Positions 38,347 to 51,236 are shown, counted from the first letter of the stretch. The stretch is DNA of 64,000 bases from Rotaria macrura (GCA_900239685.1 OENT01000219.1:64491-128490), one strand, 5' to 3'. Made by a program: numbers and translations. Notes: generated by a model from the letters alone, not told the origin.

Positions 38347-41209
38347 TATTTCAATAAGTCTAAGAAATTAGCAAACAAAAAGAAAAGATAAAAAACAATA
38401 TGATATATGTATATATGTGTATTTATTGAGGTTCCCTGAATAGTGATAAATGAATAATGAGAAAAGACAACGATGCTGATCTATAAGGCATCGTTTATGT
38501 TTCTTTTCCGGTCTGATTATCCTCTCTATTTCTCTATGTCTCTCTATCATGCGTTTTGTCTCCCCCCTCTCTCTCTCTTTTTCTCTCCCTCTTTGTCTCT
38601 GTACTTCTGCTACTGTTGGCTTGGTTATTATGATAGGTTCCGTTTGTTTTCTATGACCCTGATCTTTTGTGTCTGCCCTTCTTTTTATTTACTCGCATTT
38701 ATGTACGAATAAAAACTAAGAAATATTCTTTTTACCTGTCTGAAAATCCCATCAATTCAACAAGCTTCTGATGTATGAGTTATGTGAGCTGTATGATCGA
38801 CGAGTGTCTGTTCAACGACAACAAAAAACTGCAAGTAAAGAAAAAGAAAAAGAATAAAAGAGAAATGAGAACGAGAGTGCGAAAGAAACAGAGAAGAAGA
38901 GAGAGACATAGAGAAAGAAAAATATTGTTCAACAAGAACAGAACGAAGCAAACAAAAAAAATGTATCAGGAAGGAAGTATCTTGCTGACCAACTAGTCTA
39001 GTAGTACTGTTGTTCGATAAGAGATCATCTAAATGCCAATTTATCTCGGAACGCAAGTTAGTTGATGAACTAATAATCTCTATACCATACAGGCATACAT
39101 TCATACATATACACATGGAACTATTTGTATGTAGAGTGACAAACGGTTTGTCTGCTTGAGCGATCAAGCTTGAATAATTGAACCCTGATGAGTTGATGAT
39201 AGTAATAGTCATAGGATGAGTTAAGTTGAGAGATTGTATTCCAATGATTATTATGCATTTTGTCGAGTTATTCTCATAAGACCTCATTTTAAAATAACAT
39301 CTTTAATGTAACGATAATGATAGAAAGAAGGATGAAAACGACGACACCTCCTTAGGGTTCTCTGTACTAATTCATATTTAATTCTCACATGAGATCATGA
39401 TTAACATATGGATTTATGTAATAATGATGATAATGATGAGTAGGAAAATAAAGAAAAGAATTTAATGAAGTAGAACGTAACATTGGGATAGGCAGTTAAG
39501 TGGCAATAATTGATTATTCAGAGGCTTCGCATTTACTAGTTGTACTAAAACAATAAGAAATCTCACAACATATTTTCATGTGCGTTTGCAAGCAAGTAAA
39601 TGAAGAAGTAATAAGAGACACATTATGTGTATGTATGTATGTATGGTCCAACTATTATCGTCAATTCATCCATTAAAGGCTGTCACTAATGTTTGTAGCA
39701 GACGACAAAACGCCAAACATAAATCAAGGATTGTATAGGATCTGATTTCTAGAGGATCTCTTCTTTTGATTAACAAGTTACAAACAATACACAATAGATT
39801 GTTGTTCTCGCTCTTATCGTATGTGTACAAAAATACAATTCATAACAACCTAGACGATCCAAGATCGCCAACGGGTCTATACCCATCATGGCAGCAGTAT
39901 AATATGTGTGACATTTTCTCTCGTTCTTATTTGCAATCCATTAGTCAGACTATGTCACTGTTGAAGTAGTAAATGCATACAAGTAGTAATGCTGGACATC
40001 GCATGTCTATTTGCAATAGAAGAAAAAAGAGAAAGAAAAACGTACATGAACATGTTCTTGAACACTTTAGTCAAGCGAGAAAAATCGACTTCCTGTTTTG
40101 ATTTGACACTCACATTCGCTTATGTTCATCATCTCCGAAATGCAATTACTTAGTAAAGACGAGACAGGCGCACGCTTTCGTGTTTGATTTTCAAAAAGAC
40201 GACAACGACCACTAACCATCTGTATGTGTCAACCCAATAGTCTGAATTGGTCAATATGTATATCTATATATTAAGTGCCGGCGCCATAATCAACTACAAT
40301 ACCGGCGACAAGTCAATGAAATCAAACATTGTACTTCGCATCAAGGCCTTTACACTAACCCATTTCCGTACGTCGAATTAACAATTCTAAGAAAACGTTT
40401 TTTTCTTCTTATAAATCAGTAGTGACAGTTTTGCTTTCGTCTTTCAATATAAATAAAAACTCTGCAATATAGATGTTACTGAACTTGTACGTGTATGTAT
40501 GTGTGTGTGTGTGCATAAATATATATAGATATAGATATTGATATGTAATTCGATCCTAATGAATGAGTGACCATCGTGTTGTTGTCAACCTTTCTCAAGC
40601 GAGTATTTCTATCACGCACTGTAAATAGAAGAACGGCGAATAAATGATGTGACGCGTGTGTATATGATTGAACCAACTGGTGATCAGTTCTTGAATTTCT
40701 TAGCTCGGCGTGAGTCTTTTCTTTTTTGTCTTTTCTAATCACTAATCGAATTGAAGAAGGTCTGTCAATGAAAAAAGTGATTGTATTCTTTGTTTTGCTC
40801 ATTTTCTATTTGAAAACTTATCATCATGTGTTAATAGAGATTTCAATCTGTTTGATACCTATTTAATAGAAAAATGTGATGGCTTGTCATTCATTCATTC
40901 AATAAACGGAACGGTCAACTTTCAATTCGACGACATTGAAGAGAGAGCACGAGAGATATAGAAAAGAAAACTGATAATTAAAAATACGTTTCCGTTTTCT
41001 CATTCTCATATTACAGAAAGAGAAAAGAAGCGACTTAGAATTTTAATACATTATGATCGTGATGACCATTGAAATGTGCACGGCAGTTTCAACAACGTAG
41101 AAAAAGAAGAAAAATAGAACATGTTCATGAACAATGTTCACACGTTCCTTTTTTTTTTTCATCTCGACTATGCCGTCGTGAGGAGTGAATTGAACTCAAA
41201 TTATCCTTG

Positions 41210-41212
<3 letters not shown>

Positions 41213-41242
<30 letters not shown>
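41213..41242. repeat. TA dinucleotide microsatellite
   Basis: About 15 TA units followed by ATGTATGTATG. Non-coding. Confidence 0.8.
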
Positions 41243-41251
<9 letters not shown>

Positions 41252-41282
41252 AATAGAACTGCGAAGCGTCCTTGCCATTTGT

Positions 41283-41567
41283 CTAGTCAAACTCGTGCCG
41301 TGATGAGACATGCTTCAAGACAATGTTACTGTTGCCTATGGTCAAAATGACTTGTAATTTTTCTTCCCTTATTTGAAGGACTGATAAATTTAGTGTGATT
41401 AAATACATGCGCATGCAGTCCTGTTTTTTTCCTTCACTGTTAATTTCAATAGCTTCTTGAAAAACAGAAGGTCGTGAATAATCAAGACTTGGTATGGTTC
41501 TCAAACATTTCATATAATCGATACTATTACTGTTTGATGAATCTAAAGTGAGATTAGAAACAGAAAA
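41283..41567 (-). CDS. Possible orphan terminal exon (hypothetical)
   Basis: On the minus strand a T/C-rich tract ending CTCACTTTAG is followed by a frame (DSSNSNSIDYMKC to the stop at 41283, about 93 codons) with a fairly protein-like composition, including a strand-rich segment MRMYLITLNLSVLQ and KLQVILTIGNSNIVL. An ATG also exists upstream at 41612 in the same frame. If it is an exon, its 5' partners would have to overlap the plus-strand Cys-rich gene next door or start here. I recognise no family. Confidence 0.25.
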   Translation of the reverse strand, partial: FSVSNLTLDSSNSNSIDYMKCLRTIPSLDYSRPSVFQEAIEINSEGKKQDCMRMYLITLNLSVLQIREEKLQVILTIGNSNIVLKHVSSRHEFD

Positions 41568-41648
41568 AAAAATAAGCACACACGACTGCTTAGGTGAATA
41601 AGCAATATGCATATATAATTACTATAAAAAAAATGAATATTTAGTCGA

Positions 41649-41671
41649 TATATATATATATATATATATAG
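41649..41671. repeat. TA dinucleotide microsatellite in the promoter of the Cys-rich peptide gene
   Basis: About 11 TA units ending roughly 45 bp before the ATG at 41716. It may supply a TATA-like element or may be neutral. Confidence 0.75.
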
Positions 41672-41715
41672 ATGTATGACAGTATAAACTTTCATTTCTA
41701 TTCACTAAAAGAGTT

Positions 41716-42102
41716 ATGAACGCCTTCCATCTATATCTTAGCTTTATTTGTATTATATTGGTCATGATGGTTACAAGAACGGTTGGTTTCAGTGAAAGTG
41801 ACGAAGACAGCAGTAATCAAGATGATACGGACACAGATTTTGAAATGCCTCTTGCACGGTCGAATTCATTTTTACGTGCTCTCACTTCGGATGATGATGA
41901 TGATGGTTCTCAAGACGATAGTTTGATTAATCAAGCACGAATATTTAGTCGACGTGATGATTCGAATTCAACATATTATAGAGATCGAAATGGTCGCCTG
42001 TGTGTTTTATGCAAATTGAATCTCTTACCATGCTGTGAACCGAACATTTGCAAAAAGCATCACATACGTTTTAATGAATGTATTGATATTAAAGGTCGAT
42101 AG
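41716..42102 (+). CDS. Candidate secreted Cys-rich peptide precursor
   Basis: Single-exon gene of 128 residues, family not recognised. It starts with a clear signal peptide (residues 1-~24: MNAFHLYLSFICIILVMMV then TRTVGFS). An acidic spacer follows (~26-72, many Asp, Glu, Ser) with an Arg-Arg pair (FSRRDD) that could be a prohormone-convertase site. The C-terminal ~40 residues are different in character: basic, with six cysteines spaced C-x2-C-x6-CC-x4-C-x9-C (from LCVLCKL to FNECIDIKG). This layout (signal, acidic pro-region, dibasic site, compact Cys-rich end) suits a secreted peptide such as a hormone, defence peptide or disulfide-knotted ligand; which one cannot be told. AATAAA at 42119-42124, 17 bp after the stop, supports the gene end. 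Confidence 0.65.
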   Translation: MNAFHLYLSFICIILVMMVTRTVGFSESDEDSSNQDDTDTDFEMPLARSNSFLRALTSDDDDDGSQDDSLINQARIFSRRDDSNSTYYRDRNGRLCVLCKLNLLPCCEPNICKKHHIRFNECIDIKGR

Positions 42103-43279
42103 GTCATAAAATTTATTGAATAAAAAAACAATAAATTGCATAAACTATGCTGTCATTCTTATTCTAAGCTTTTTTTTTATATTGTAAGACATTTGGTTTA
42201 TGCTCGTTTATTTAATAAAAAGTATTGATTTTAACATTCAAATAACTTTTTACTTCCAATTTCAAGTCTGATTGGATCAGTCGTTCGATATGACGATCAT
42301 CGAACGACATAGAGCAAGCGCAAGATGTGACGAATTACAAAGAAATTCTCCAAATACGTTCATGACTATAGAGATGCTAGAATGAAATAGTTCAGTCAAA
42401 TTTTACGTTCAATCTTAATATTGATCGTATCGTAGATAATATTTGGAGATTGGACGATAAATTAAAGACGGATAGAAAATTCATAGGAATATAATTAAAA
42501 TAATTCTAATGTCACGATCACATATAAAAAGAAAAAAACAACGCCAAGGGACCTGCTAAAAAAATGGTCTCAAGGCGTCAACAAATAATTATCCGTGTTT
42601 GAGACATTTTCGTCACAATCATCTAACGATTCTAATCGGTTTATTAATAAGCTGATTTCGTCTGTGCAATATACTTGGAAATATAATGAAACTCGTCTCG
42701 ACTGTAATCGAGCTTTATCATAGTATGTAAGTCTTCATTTTCTTTCCGACCACATCGATTAAATCTAGGTTCGCCTCGTAAATATTTCATGTTCAAGGTT
42801 ACCAAATAAATATACATTTAAGCATCATAGTTTATGTTCGAAGTATCGATCGTAAATAATTAAATTTTAATGTAGTTGAATATATTTGACTGTTAACTAA
42901 TGCTAGTAACTCTGAAAATGTCTATCACAGCCTATGCTCGAATGTGATTTAATATTGCAACACATGTGAATATATATATATATATATTGCCGTAGATTTT
43001 AATAAGTCACGAAACATCGTTCCATACTGGATTTCTTTTCCCCTGTTCTTGTGCTTTCTCTTCCATAGTTAGATGTTTTTCAACGATTTCGGTTCGGTTT
43101 ATTATTATGACGGAAAATAATGTTGCTCATGAATATTGTTGTGCGACATTGAATCATACTACTACCTCGCTCGTTAATTGTGATAAACGAACCTTATTTA
43201 TGTCATATAAAAGCTGTATCAGAAAGAACACGGCACTTTCATTTCTATTTTCAAAAAAGAGACAACACTCAAAGGAAAA
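42103..43279. other. Intergenic stretch
   Basis: AT-rich with a short TA repeat (42969-42988). A plus-strand frame at 43107-43382 overlaps the following gene out of frame and is not called. Confidence 0.4.
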
Positions 43280-44576
43280 ATGTCTGTACCACCCCGTGCA
43301 CGTCGCAGAGGTTCTGATGATGGTCAAACGAACAGTCCAAATCTGGACAGGAACAAAAAAATCAGTGCACATGCTGATGTAAAAAGTGAGACACCTGAGA
43401 AGAAGAAAGTTCATGGTAACAAACATACACGTAGAAAATCGACGTCTCTTGATCTTATAAATATGCATAATAAATCAGATTCTAAAAAGCACATCAGCGC
43501 TCATACACGCCCGAAAACTACTCACGCAGGTAAGAATTATTAATAAGAGAAGTCATTTTAATATTTTTTTTCAATAAAAATGAAATGCATATTTTCAGAA
43601 TCTTTTTTCCTTCGTAGTTTTCTATAGAACGAGATAATAAAACATGAAATTTGTGAATTTCTTCAATTAATAAAATTGCTCTAGTTTTCTTCTTCTAAAT
43701 GATGTTTTTTTATTCTATGTGTGTATCATAGGTGCAGATGTTCCTGCCCATGCAACAGGAAAATCTCAAGGAGCAACAGCTTCTCCTGACATTCATTCTA
43801 ATACGAAGGGACAAATACATACTGAAAAAAAAGCAGCTAAACTTGAGCTTTCAGACGTAACACGTGGAAAGACTAGTAGTCATGGTACGACAAAAAAATC
43901 TGATGCTCACAAGTCAAATACTCATAAACATAACAAAAGTAAATACAATGAAAGTGATCTAGAAAACGATAATGATACAGGTAATGAAAATATAGTTCTT
44001 AATCGAATATTGTCACATGTACTAAATCATAATAAAACTTGAGAAATAGGTCGTTTTATCGTTGTTGCTGAAAGAATTTTGGCTTCTATTCATTCGTAAA
44101 ATTGCATACTTTCTAGTTATTCTTTCTAATTACGTTCCCCGTTGGCAAAAATTTTCTTAACTTATATGTTTCTGACAGAATCCGACTCCCTATATGTTAG
44201 ATACTATAGAATTTCACATTTGTTAGCAAAATATAGATCACAAACTATAATCGTTCATCATTGAGAAGAATATTCAAAGAAACTCTATGTAATTATCTAC
44301 TATTTAAAATTAGAAAAAGTCATATGGATAGCAGAACACTCATTAAAGTTGTTTTATCAATGTAAAAGGAAGTTGAATTGAATGCATAAAATAATCTTAG
44401 CTGACAAAAGAAAATTGAACTTTTCAAGAAAAGATAAAAGAAAGTTCTGAAAATAATATTTGATGAACTCAACTTATAAATTTCGTTTCTTTGTAGACAA
44501 GAACGATGAAGTAACAACAGCCGTTTCGGAAAGTTCAGAGAAACCTATTAAACAAAAGTCAAAAAACAACGATTAG
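43280..44576 (+). CDS. Very hydrophilic, probably disordered basic protein (three exons)
   Basis: Exons 43280-43529, 43732-43980 and 44497-44576 join to a 192-residue frame; both introns are GT-AG and in phase 1 (split Gly and Asp codons). No family recognised. The protein lacks a signal peptide, membrane span or hydrophobic core. It is dominated by Lys, His, Ser, Thr, Asn and Asp, for example KSDAHKSNTHKHNKSK, so it is probably intrinsically disordered. It has an RRKS phosphorylation-like site (HTRRKSTSL) and an Arg-rich start (PPRARRRGS). Reading into intron 2 would give a stop after about 20 extra residues, so an alternative end is possible. AATAAA at 44704-44709. The neighbour at 45988 shares exon layout and style. 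A stress or nucleic-acid-binding role would be a guess. Confidence 0.55.
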
Positions 44577-45987
44577 AATCAATAACATCATGGTCTTCTT
44601 CAAGACAGTTCAACGATGAACGTTCATGTATTAACACAAGAGGGATCGTTCTTCTTTTTATTTTCTTCTTTGCATTTGTACAACATGTTGTACAGATAAT
44701 AATAATAAAATTCTGCTTATCATTTTCTTCGTTGAATTTATTTTCTTCTTCTAACTATTCTCATATGTGTATGCATCTCACTTCGTTCATATTCACTCAT
44801 ACGAACAATAGTATACTTTGAAAAATGGCAAAGTATTATCATCACAGTAAATTTAATTTCTTTCACTAAAGAAGCGTAGCTAATTATTCTTCAATATATC
44901 GATATTATGAGTGCTTTACTCTTCAGACATGAAAAAAAAATATTTTCACTGCAATAAAAGAATCTAATTCAAAATAACTACTGAGAAATCAAACTCATTT
45001 TTTGTAATTTAATTCATTTATAATGAACATAATTCAGTAATCTATGGATGAATGACATCGATGTTTTCATTGAATTTATTTGTTAAATGATGCAAAAATC
45101 GAAGTCTCCTTCTTACATAGTACTAAATTGAACATGTACTGAACTACTTTTGATGTATGACAAAAGATAATGTCGTACGATTGAAAAATTGTGTGAGAAA
45201 CTATTCTTTAAAGTGATGTGTTTATATGAAACATTCTCTTACAACTTAAATCGAATTTTGATTCATAAATCTATTTTCCTCAGTTCTACAGGCACTCATA
45301 GATTAACTCTAATATTTTTTTAGCATGAATAATTTTTAGATGACGAAATCAATTTTAAAGAAGTCTTTCAAATAAAAAGAAACACTACAATAACTAAATA
45401 GTAGTAATGCTTAGATGCATGTTCGTTTTGAATGAATCATACACTCAAGAAAAGTTTTTTTTCCCCTTCTTATGATGATAATTATGCATGCATGAAGAAA
45501 TTCTACAATAACTCTATCCTTCACCTGTTCTCTCCGGTGTCTTGTATAAAAGAAATACTATTAAAATACTTCTTACATATCAGTTTATCTTTTTCCTATG
45601 TTCAAGTTTGAATCCCATCACTTCGATGTGATGTAGATCTGAGTTTTTCGGTACATTTCTTTTTATTTAAAAAAAAAGACACGTCAACCTAATATTCTAC
45701 GTGTTTCATTCGAAAAAAAAAATGCGAATAGATGAAAGAATATTGAACAACATCTTAAGTACTTAATCAGTCAATAAACGTCAAGTAAAACGAGAATTAA
45801 ATCAGCTTTACTTGTTTTCTATTCATTTTTTCCCATTAATATTCTTAGTGTTTCTTAATGTTGAACAAAAACAACGTGGACGATATGCGTCGTACGTTGT
45901 TGAATAAATGAAGTTGAATCATAGTTAAAAGCTTATACAACTCAAATTCTTACAGTAAACACAAAAAACTCAACAGAAATATTTCAA
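44577..45987. other. Spacer between the two disordered-protein genes
   Basis: AT-rich. No open frame with protein-like composition is seen on either strand. Confidence 0.4.
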
Positions 45988-47102
45988 ATGGCTTCAAATA
46001 GTAGTCGGAAAATTTCAGACATTCCTTCAACCGAACAGAAGAAATTAACAAATAGACAAATTGTAACAAACGATGGAACGCAGGACAAACCAGAAAATTC
46101 TGAAAATAAGACTAAGGTTAAAAAGTCTAATTTTCCAATTCTTTCGAGTTCACATCGCAAATCAGATGCCGAACGGTCACTCTATGGTGATGGACTAGAA
46201 AAAAGTAATCATAGTTATACACATAGATTATTTAAGAATTTTCTAATCAACATGACAAATGACTTTTCTACCCTTAAGTATTCACTTACTTGTTTTCTTC
46301 AGAAATTGCATTGCTTATGAAGCATTAAAAACTAGTTAATTATTCAAATGGCTGAAAAAAATGTGTCTCAAAAGAATCTTCTTTGAACATAAATCATCAT
46401 TTAGATTCATGACTTGTCATCATGTTGATATTTTTTCATCATTCTGTCAATCATTTCCTTGTATTTATTTCATATAGTATCTGAAGAACCATATGTACAT
46501 GAATATAAAGAATTTGCTGGCGTGACTATTATCATACGAACAGTTCCGAGCACAAAAGCTTATGCGAATGCAGAAGCACAAGGAAAAGCTGGTGCAGCAG
46601 GCTCTCGAAGAAAATCCGATCTCATAACGGCTCAATCAGCGATTCATGAGAAACCTGAACACATCGATAGGGCTGATCATACAGGTATTATCTTTTTCCA
46701 TCCTGAGGACAAGAAAAAAAGATGAATGTAATCATTCACACTCATTACTACTCGAGACATGATATTTTTCGCAATCCGTTTAGCTTTCAATATATAGAAT
46801 CATTAACCATTGCCATCGTTCCATTTTCTAACGATTTTCTAACAATAGTTTAGGTTGTCAACAAATGAAACCGTCGTTTACATATTGATGTGATTTGTTC
46901 GATTAAAAATACAATAATGTAGTGAGATTGTAAGAAAAACCTGAACAATAATTTTAATATTATTTCATAGTTCCAGTTGTCAGATAACTAATGAACTGTT
47001 TCACTTGATTTTACAGAGTTCTTAGCTTTGTGTCAGATTTACAATTTCTTTTTTTTTTCTCATTTTTCAGGATCTCACGATACATCTGGAAGCGACAAGT
47101 AA
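45988..47102 (+). CDS. Hydrophilic, probably disordered protein (three exons), possible relative of its neighbour
   Basis: Exons 45988-46204, 46478-46684 and 47071-47102 join to a 151-residue frame through two phase-1 GT-AG introns of 273 and 386 bp. No family recognised. The product is polar (Ser, Lys, Asn, Glu) without signal peptide. A short more ordered stretch, YVHEYKEFAGVTIIIRTVP, lies near the middle and is followed by an Ala/Gly-rich helix-like part (AYANAEAQGKAGAAG) and SRRKSDL. It shares with the upstream gene the three-exon phase-1 layout, an RRKS motif, an HRKSD/KSD element and a very small last exon, which hints at an old duplication; direct similarity is weak. Without splicing, each exon frame ends within a few codons of the donor. 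Confidence 0.5.
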
Positions 47103-50100
47103 CACGAATGACAAGAACCTTGTCAATGAAACTCTATCTATCATAGACTTATCTTGACTTGTTTCCATTGACATTTTATCCTGTTGTCTTTATTTCTATT
47201 TTCATCTTGGGTTGTTTGTGTGCACTATCAACTTATGCTGTATAAAAATGACTAGAAAATGTTTACTTCCTGAACAAACATATGCATTCTTCAAACGAGA
47301 CAACACGCAATATAGATCTTATCTTGTTATGTTGAAGTAGAAAAAAACTGCTGTCGAAACTCGTTCAAGGTTTGTTTTTCTACCCAAGTGACAGAAAAAA
47401 AACTGATTAATTTATAAGACAAACGATATTGAGAGTATGAACAAGCGAATTTATGAATTTTTCATTGACAAGAAACAGTCAAATAAAGATTCGAAAACAT
47501 TATGTTGTCTCGAAAAAATCATTTCAATAAACATTCTTCTCTTTCTGGAAGTATCTTTGCAAGTTTTAAAAATAAAACATCGGTCACTGTCTTTCCTCGT
47601 TGAGTATTGGACGCAAGTTTACAAAACACAGGAAGAGATATGCAGAACTAATTTATTTTTTACTTTTATTTTTTTACAATAAAAATAAATTAGTGGGATT
47701 AAGAAAAAAGTAATTGCGTCGGAATTACTCGTGTCTCAAGGACTCGTTGTCGTAAACAGCTTATATTTGTACTTGTGAACAATGTCTTCGTGCAATTAAT
47801 GACCAACGATCCGATCCATAGCTTATAATAATAATGTTGTTCTCGATTTATTCACGAAAACGTGTAATCAAACACGCTATTATCATAACAAGCATGATTT
47901 TCATGTACATAAAAAGTTTTCTCAAGTAAAAATCATATAAATTTCATTTTACTATTCATATTTTCAATAGAAATAGACTCATCATTATGAGGTTGTGATA
48001 AAAGAAATCAACGAAGAACTATTAATGTATAAATAAATAATTGATTCAAATTTTTGAAAATTAATATGTAGCAATCAATCACATATGAAAATTTTACTTT
48101 CGATAATAAGTGAAACAAATCCTGTGCTATGATCACAAGACATATTCAGAAGAATGAAATCGATACGTTAGATGTATGATGATTCCATGACAATGGTTCT
48201 AGTATATTCATAAAGCAAATTTACATATTTTCAGTGAAGTTATTAGTGAATGTTAATGAGATTCAGATTCGATGATATCTTTAATTTTTGCCAAAATTCA
48301 TGGTACGGCATATTCAAAACGTCGATCCTTTCACTTTACTTTACCATTGTTTGTCTCTAGTTGCTATGATTAGTTATTCAACAATCACAGATTGAAGCTG
48401 TGCATGAACGAGGTCAGATTTTAAATAGGAATAAAATATAATGTCTTCCATGTTTTCATTATCACTTGATGCTAGTTTACATCATGATAAAATGAAAACG
48501 AACTTGATAATCTTAAAAACTAGAAGAATACAATTACTTGTCAGAAACGATCTTCATATAGATACATGTTTTCAGTAAGAAAAAGAAAGAACGTTAGCTA
48601 TAGATTGAAAGCATATAATTACGTACTTCATGTGTAACGATCAATACGTTCATAATAAACAGAAATCTGATACTAAAAAGAGTTCTTCAATCGACACTTC
48701 ATCGATAGAAATTGTAATGTATTGAAATGAACTCGAGTTCCTCTATGTTGCGAAATGAATAATAAAATACTCGTGAATTTATTTATTGATACTTTAACGT
48801 CTAATTGGTTTTATTTACTGAACACCTGTACTTTATGGGTGTGGCATCATATAACTTCTAAGTGTTGTAATATGTCTGTTTTTGTTTATATTTCGAAAGA
48901 AAAAAAATCAAAGATTATCTGATTTTTTTAATAACTTGTTCTTTTTGCACACGTAAAAATGTTGAATGATACTTTATGCTTGTATGATATTACTGACGCG
49001 AGAGGTACTAAGTTGTCCCTCAATGAAAACACTTATTCTTATCAAGTTTTTGAATGAATCACATGTATTATTTGCGTAAATTGTTAAGCATTCGACCTCA
49101 TGACAATCTTATGATCATGCGATCACTTAAAGAAATGCTAAGTTCTATCTTATTTCCAAGGAGGACACGGCGGATTTTTGAGAAAGCCAATCCCAAAAAA
49201 ATCTGGAAAATCCAAAAGCAATCCCAAAATTCATCACCAATGTTCTCTTGTAAATGAAGGCATTTCTAGCTGAAATTTTTATCATATGAATTCCTCGTGG
49301 TTCTTAAAATATCCTGAAAGTTTCAATGTAAACGAATGTATTCTTCTTAAGATAATCAACTCTCAAGAAAAAAGCATTTTCTGACAGTGCTGTGAAATAT
49401 GAGTATTGCTTGCAACCGCACTATCTTCAGGAGAAAACATGTGTTTACGCTGAAACTTTTAGAATATTCTAAGAACCACAAAACCTACATATGATAAAAA
49501 TTTCGGCTCAAAATTCCTTCATTTTCAAGAGGATACTGCCGGTGGATTGTGGGATTTTCAAAATCCGAAAATCCAAAAATCCCGATAAAATCCGAAATCC
49601 GCCTTTTCCCCCTTGCTTATTTCCCTTGTGTCTTACTCGATCAATGAAATTTTATTTTTTTGAGGAGTACATGTAATATTCTGCTTTCTGTCAAATGAAA
49701 ATCAGATAAAACTTCTACTTTTTAGCCAGCCAGTGCTTGCTGGATTTGATCTTATCTTGAGATAGAAGAAAATTTCATTGAAATCATGCAAGACTTTGTG
49801 TAAACTTTAGTTTCATTCATTCACAACGAATAGTGTTGTTTTTGAAAAAATCAATCTTTCTAAAAGTTTACAGCGGCTACTACTTTTCAAGGGTAGTAAT
49901 CCGGCAATAGAATCTGATCAGATCTCATCGGATTTCAGTACAATTGATCAGCTTTTATCCGGATCCCACGGGAAAATCGTCGGAATCCGACAGAATTTCT
50001 GACAAATGGATTTCTTATGGTTCATGTGATTCAGATTGCTATACGATGTTTGTAGAAATCCATTGGATTTCATCATGTTTCTATCAGGATACCGTTCGAT

Positions 50101-51236
50101 TCCGACGCCGGGGACTCCAAGATATTTCTGATAGTTGTTTTTCTTTACCGGACTCGCTAAGTTTCAATGGAATTTCAAAGAGTCTGATGGCTTACTAATA
50201 TTCAATGGATACTATCCAGTGTTGTTACTATTCGGATGAATCGAATAAAGGTATATTCTCGCAAATTACTATTTCTCTTCGCTCTTGGAGTTTGTAAAAA
50301 GTTCATTGTACTCACACGATGAATCATCCCGAAGCTGCAATCTCAGCAATCTAGTGATGGATTAGGATAGGAGACCACCGAATGCGTTAAAAATGTCCTT
50401 CAAATAATCAATGAACCCCTGAAACTAATATAAGCATACATACACTTCCGATCTTAACAATTTCTCTCGAGATGTGTATCTAAATATCTTTCATATCAAA
50501 GGATTGCATATCAAGAGAATCATTTCTCTCAAAGTTCTTCGGAAATTTCATCAATTTCAATTTCGAACAGCTATGGTACATAGCCAATTATTAATTTTTA
50601 ATGATTATCCTCAGTGTTTTATTTCTTAACAACTATACTTTGAATTTAGAGACGTTTTCATTAACATTCTTCGATCTTTTACGTGTATACACAAATTCAT
50701 ACTTTTATATTACACTTTATAACAAAGAAATATAGAAATTCAACTTATGTCAATGTAAACTTGATTGAATGTTATGATAGCAACGCGTAACATAACTGAA
50801 TATCCTAACATAAAGAAATATAATGAATAAATACCGCAGCATTTGCATATTTGTGAAAGTATGAGCAGATAAAGAATGAAACACACAAGAGCATACAATA
50901 AAGCATAGTGTGGAACATGTAGCTGATAGATTTTATAAAGTTCTCTAAAGATGACTCAAACGTTACACATTTTGCACATGATTAAGAAAGAATATTCATC
51001 TTAGATAATTCTCCCGTTACTCGTGTGTTTTTTTTCATAGCAGACATATTTGATTATCATTCAGTGCTTTCGTGTACTTTGACATGAAACAAGAGCTAAC
51101 ATTATCAAAGCAATGAAGTCTGATGTTATTTCACTTATAACGTTGTCATCTATTCTATTATCAAATATTTGTTTGTCGGAAGATATATATATCCTGAATG
51201 AAACACTGGTAGTTAAACACACTTACAATGGTGCAC
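47103..51236. other. Intergenic region with AATCC-rich patches
   Basis: No supported gene. At about 49160-49240 and 49545-49610 there are related patches made of short words such as AAATCC, AATCCC and AAAATCCG, and at 49905-50000 a TCCGGAT/GGATCC/ATCCGA-rich patch. These may be remnants of a mobile or simple-sequence element. The remaining sequence looks unremarkable. Confidence 0.4.

Larger units (their letters stand above)
38347..41715. other. Intergenic region upstream of the protocadherin gene
   Basis: Contains a pyrimidine-rich tract (38551-38602) and, about 230 bp further, a purine-rich tract (38831-38925) on the plus strand; both lie 5' of the protocadherin start. Open frames at 38757-39287 (minus) and 40476-40802 (minus) are not convincing. 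The minus frame at 41283-41612 is listed separately. A TA repeat lies at about 41213-41242. Confidence 0.4.

Noticed and set aside
38757-39287. 176-residue minus-strand frame upstream of the protocadherin gene
   Set aside because: Much of it is Ser/Phe/Leu low complexity arising from the purine-rich tract on the plus strand; no domain and no link to the cadherin exons.
42925-42955. TATCACAGCC word matching the seed of the miR-2 family
   Set aside because: The local hairpin is only a 6-7 bp stem with a ~13 nt loop, far too small for a miRNA precursor, and the match stops after the first ten bases.
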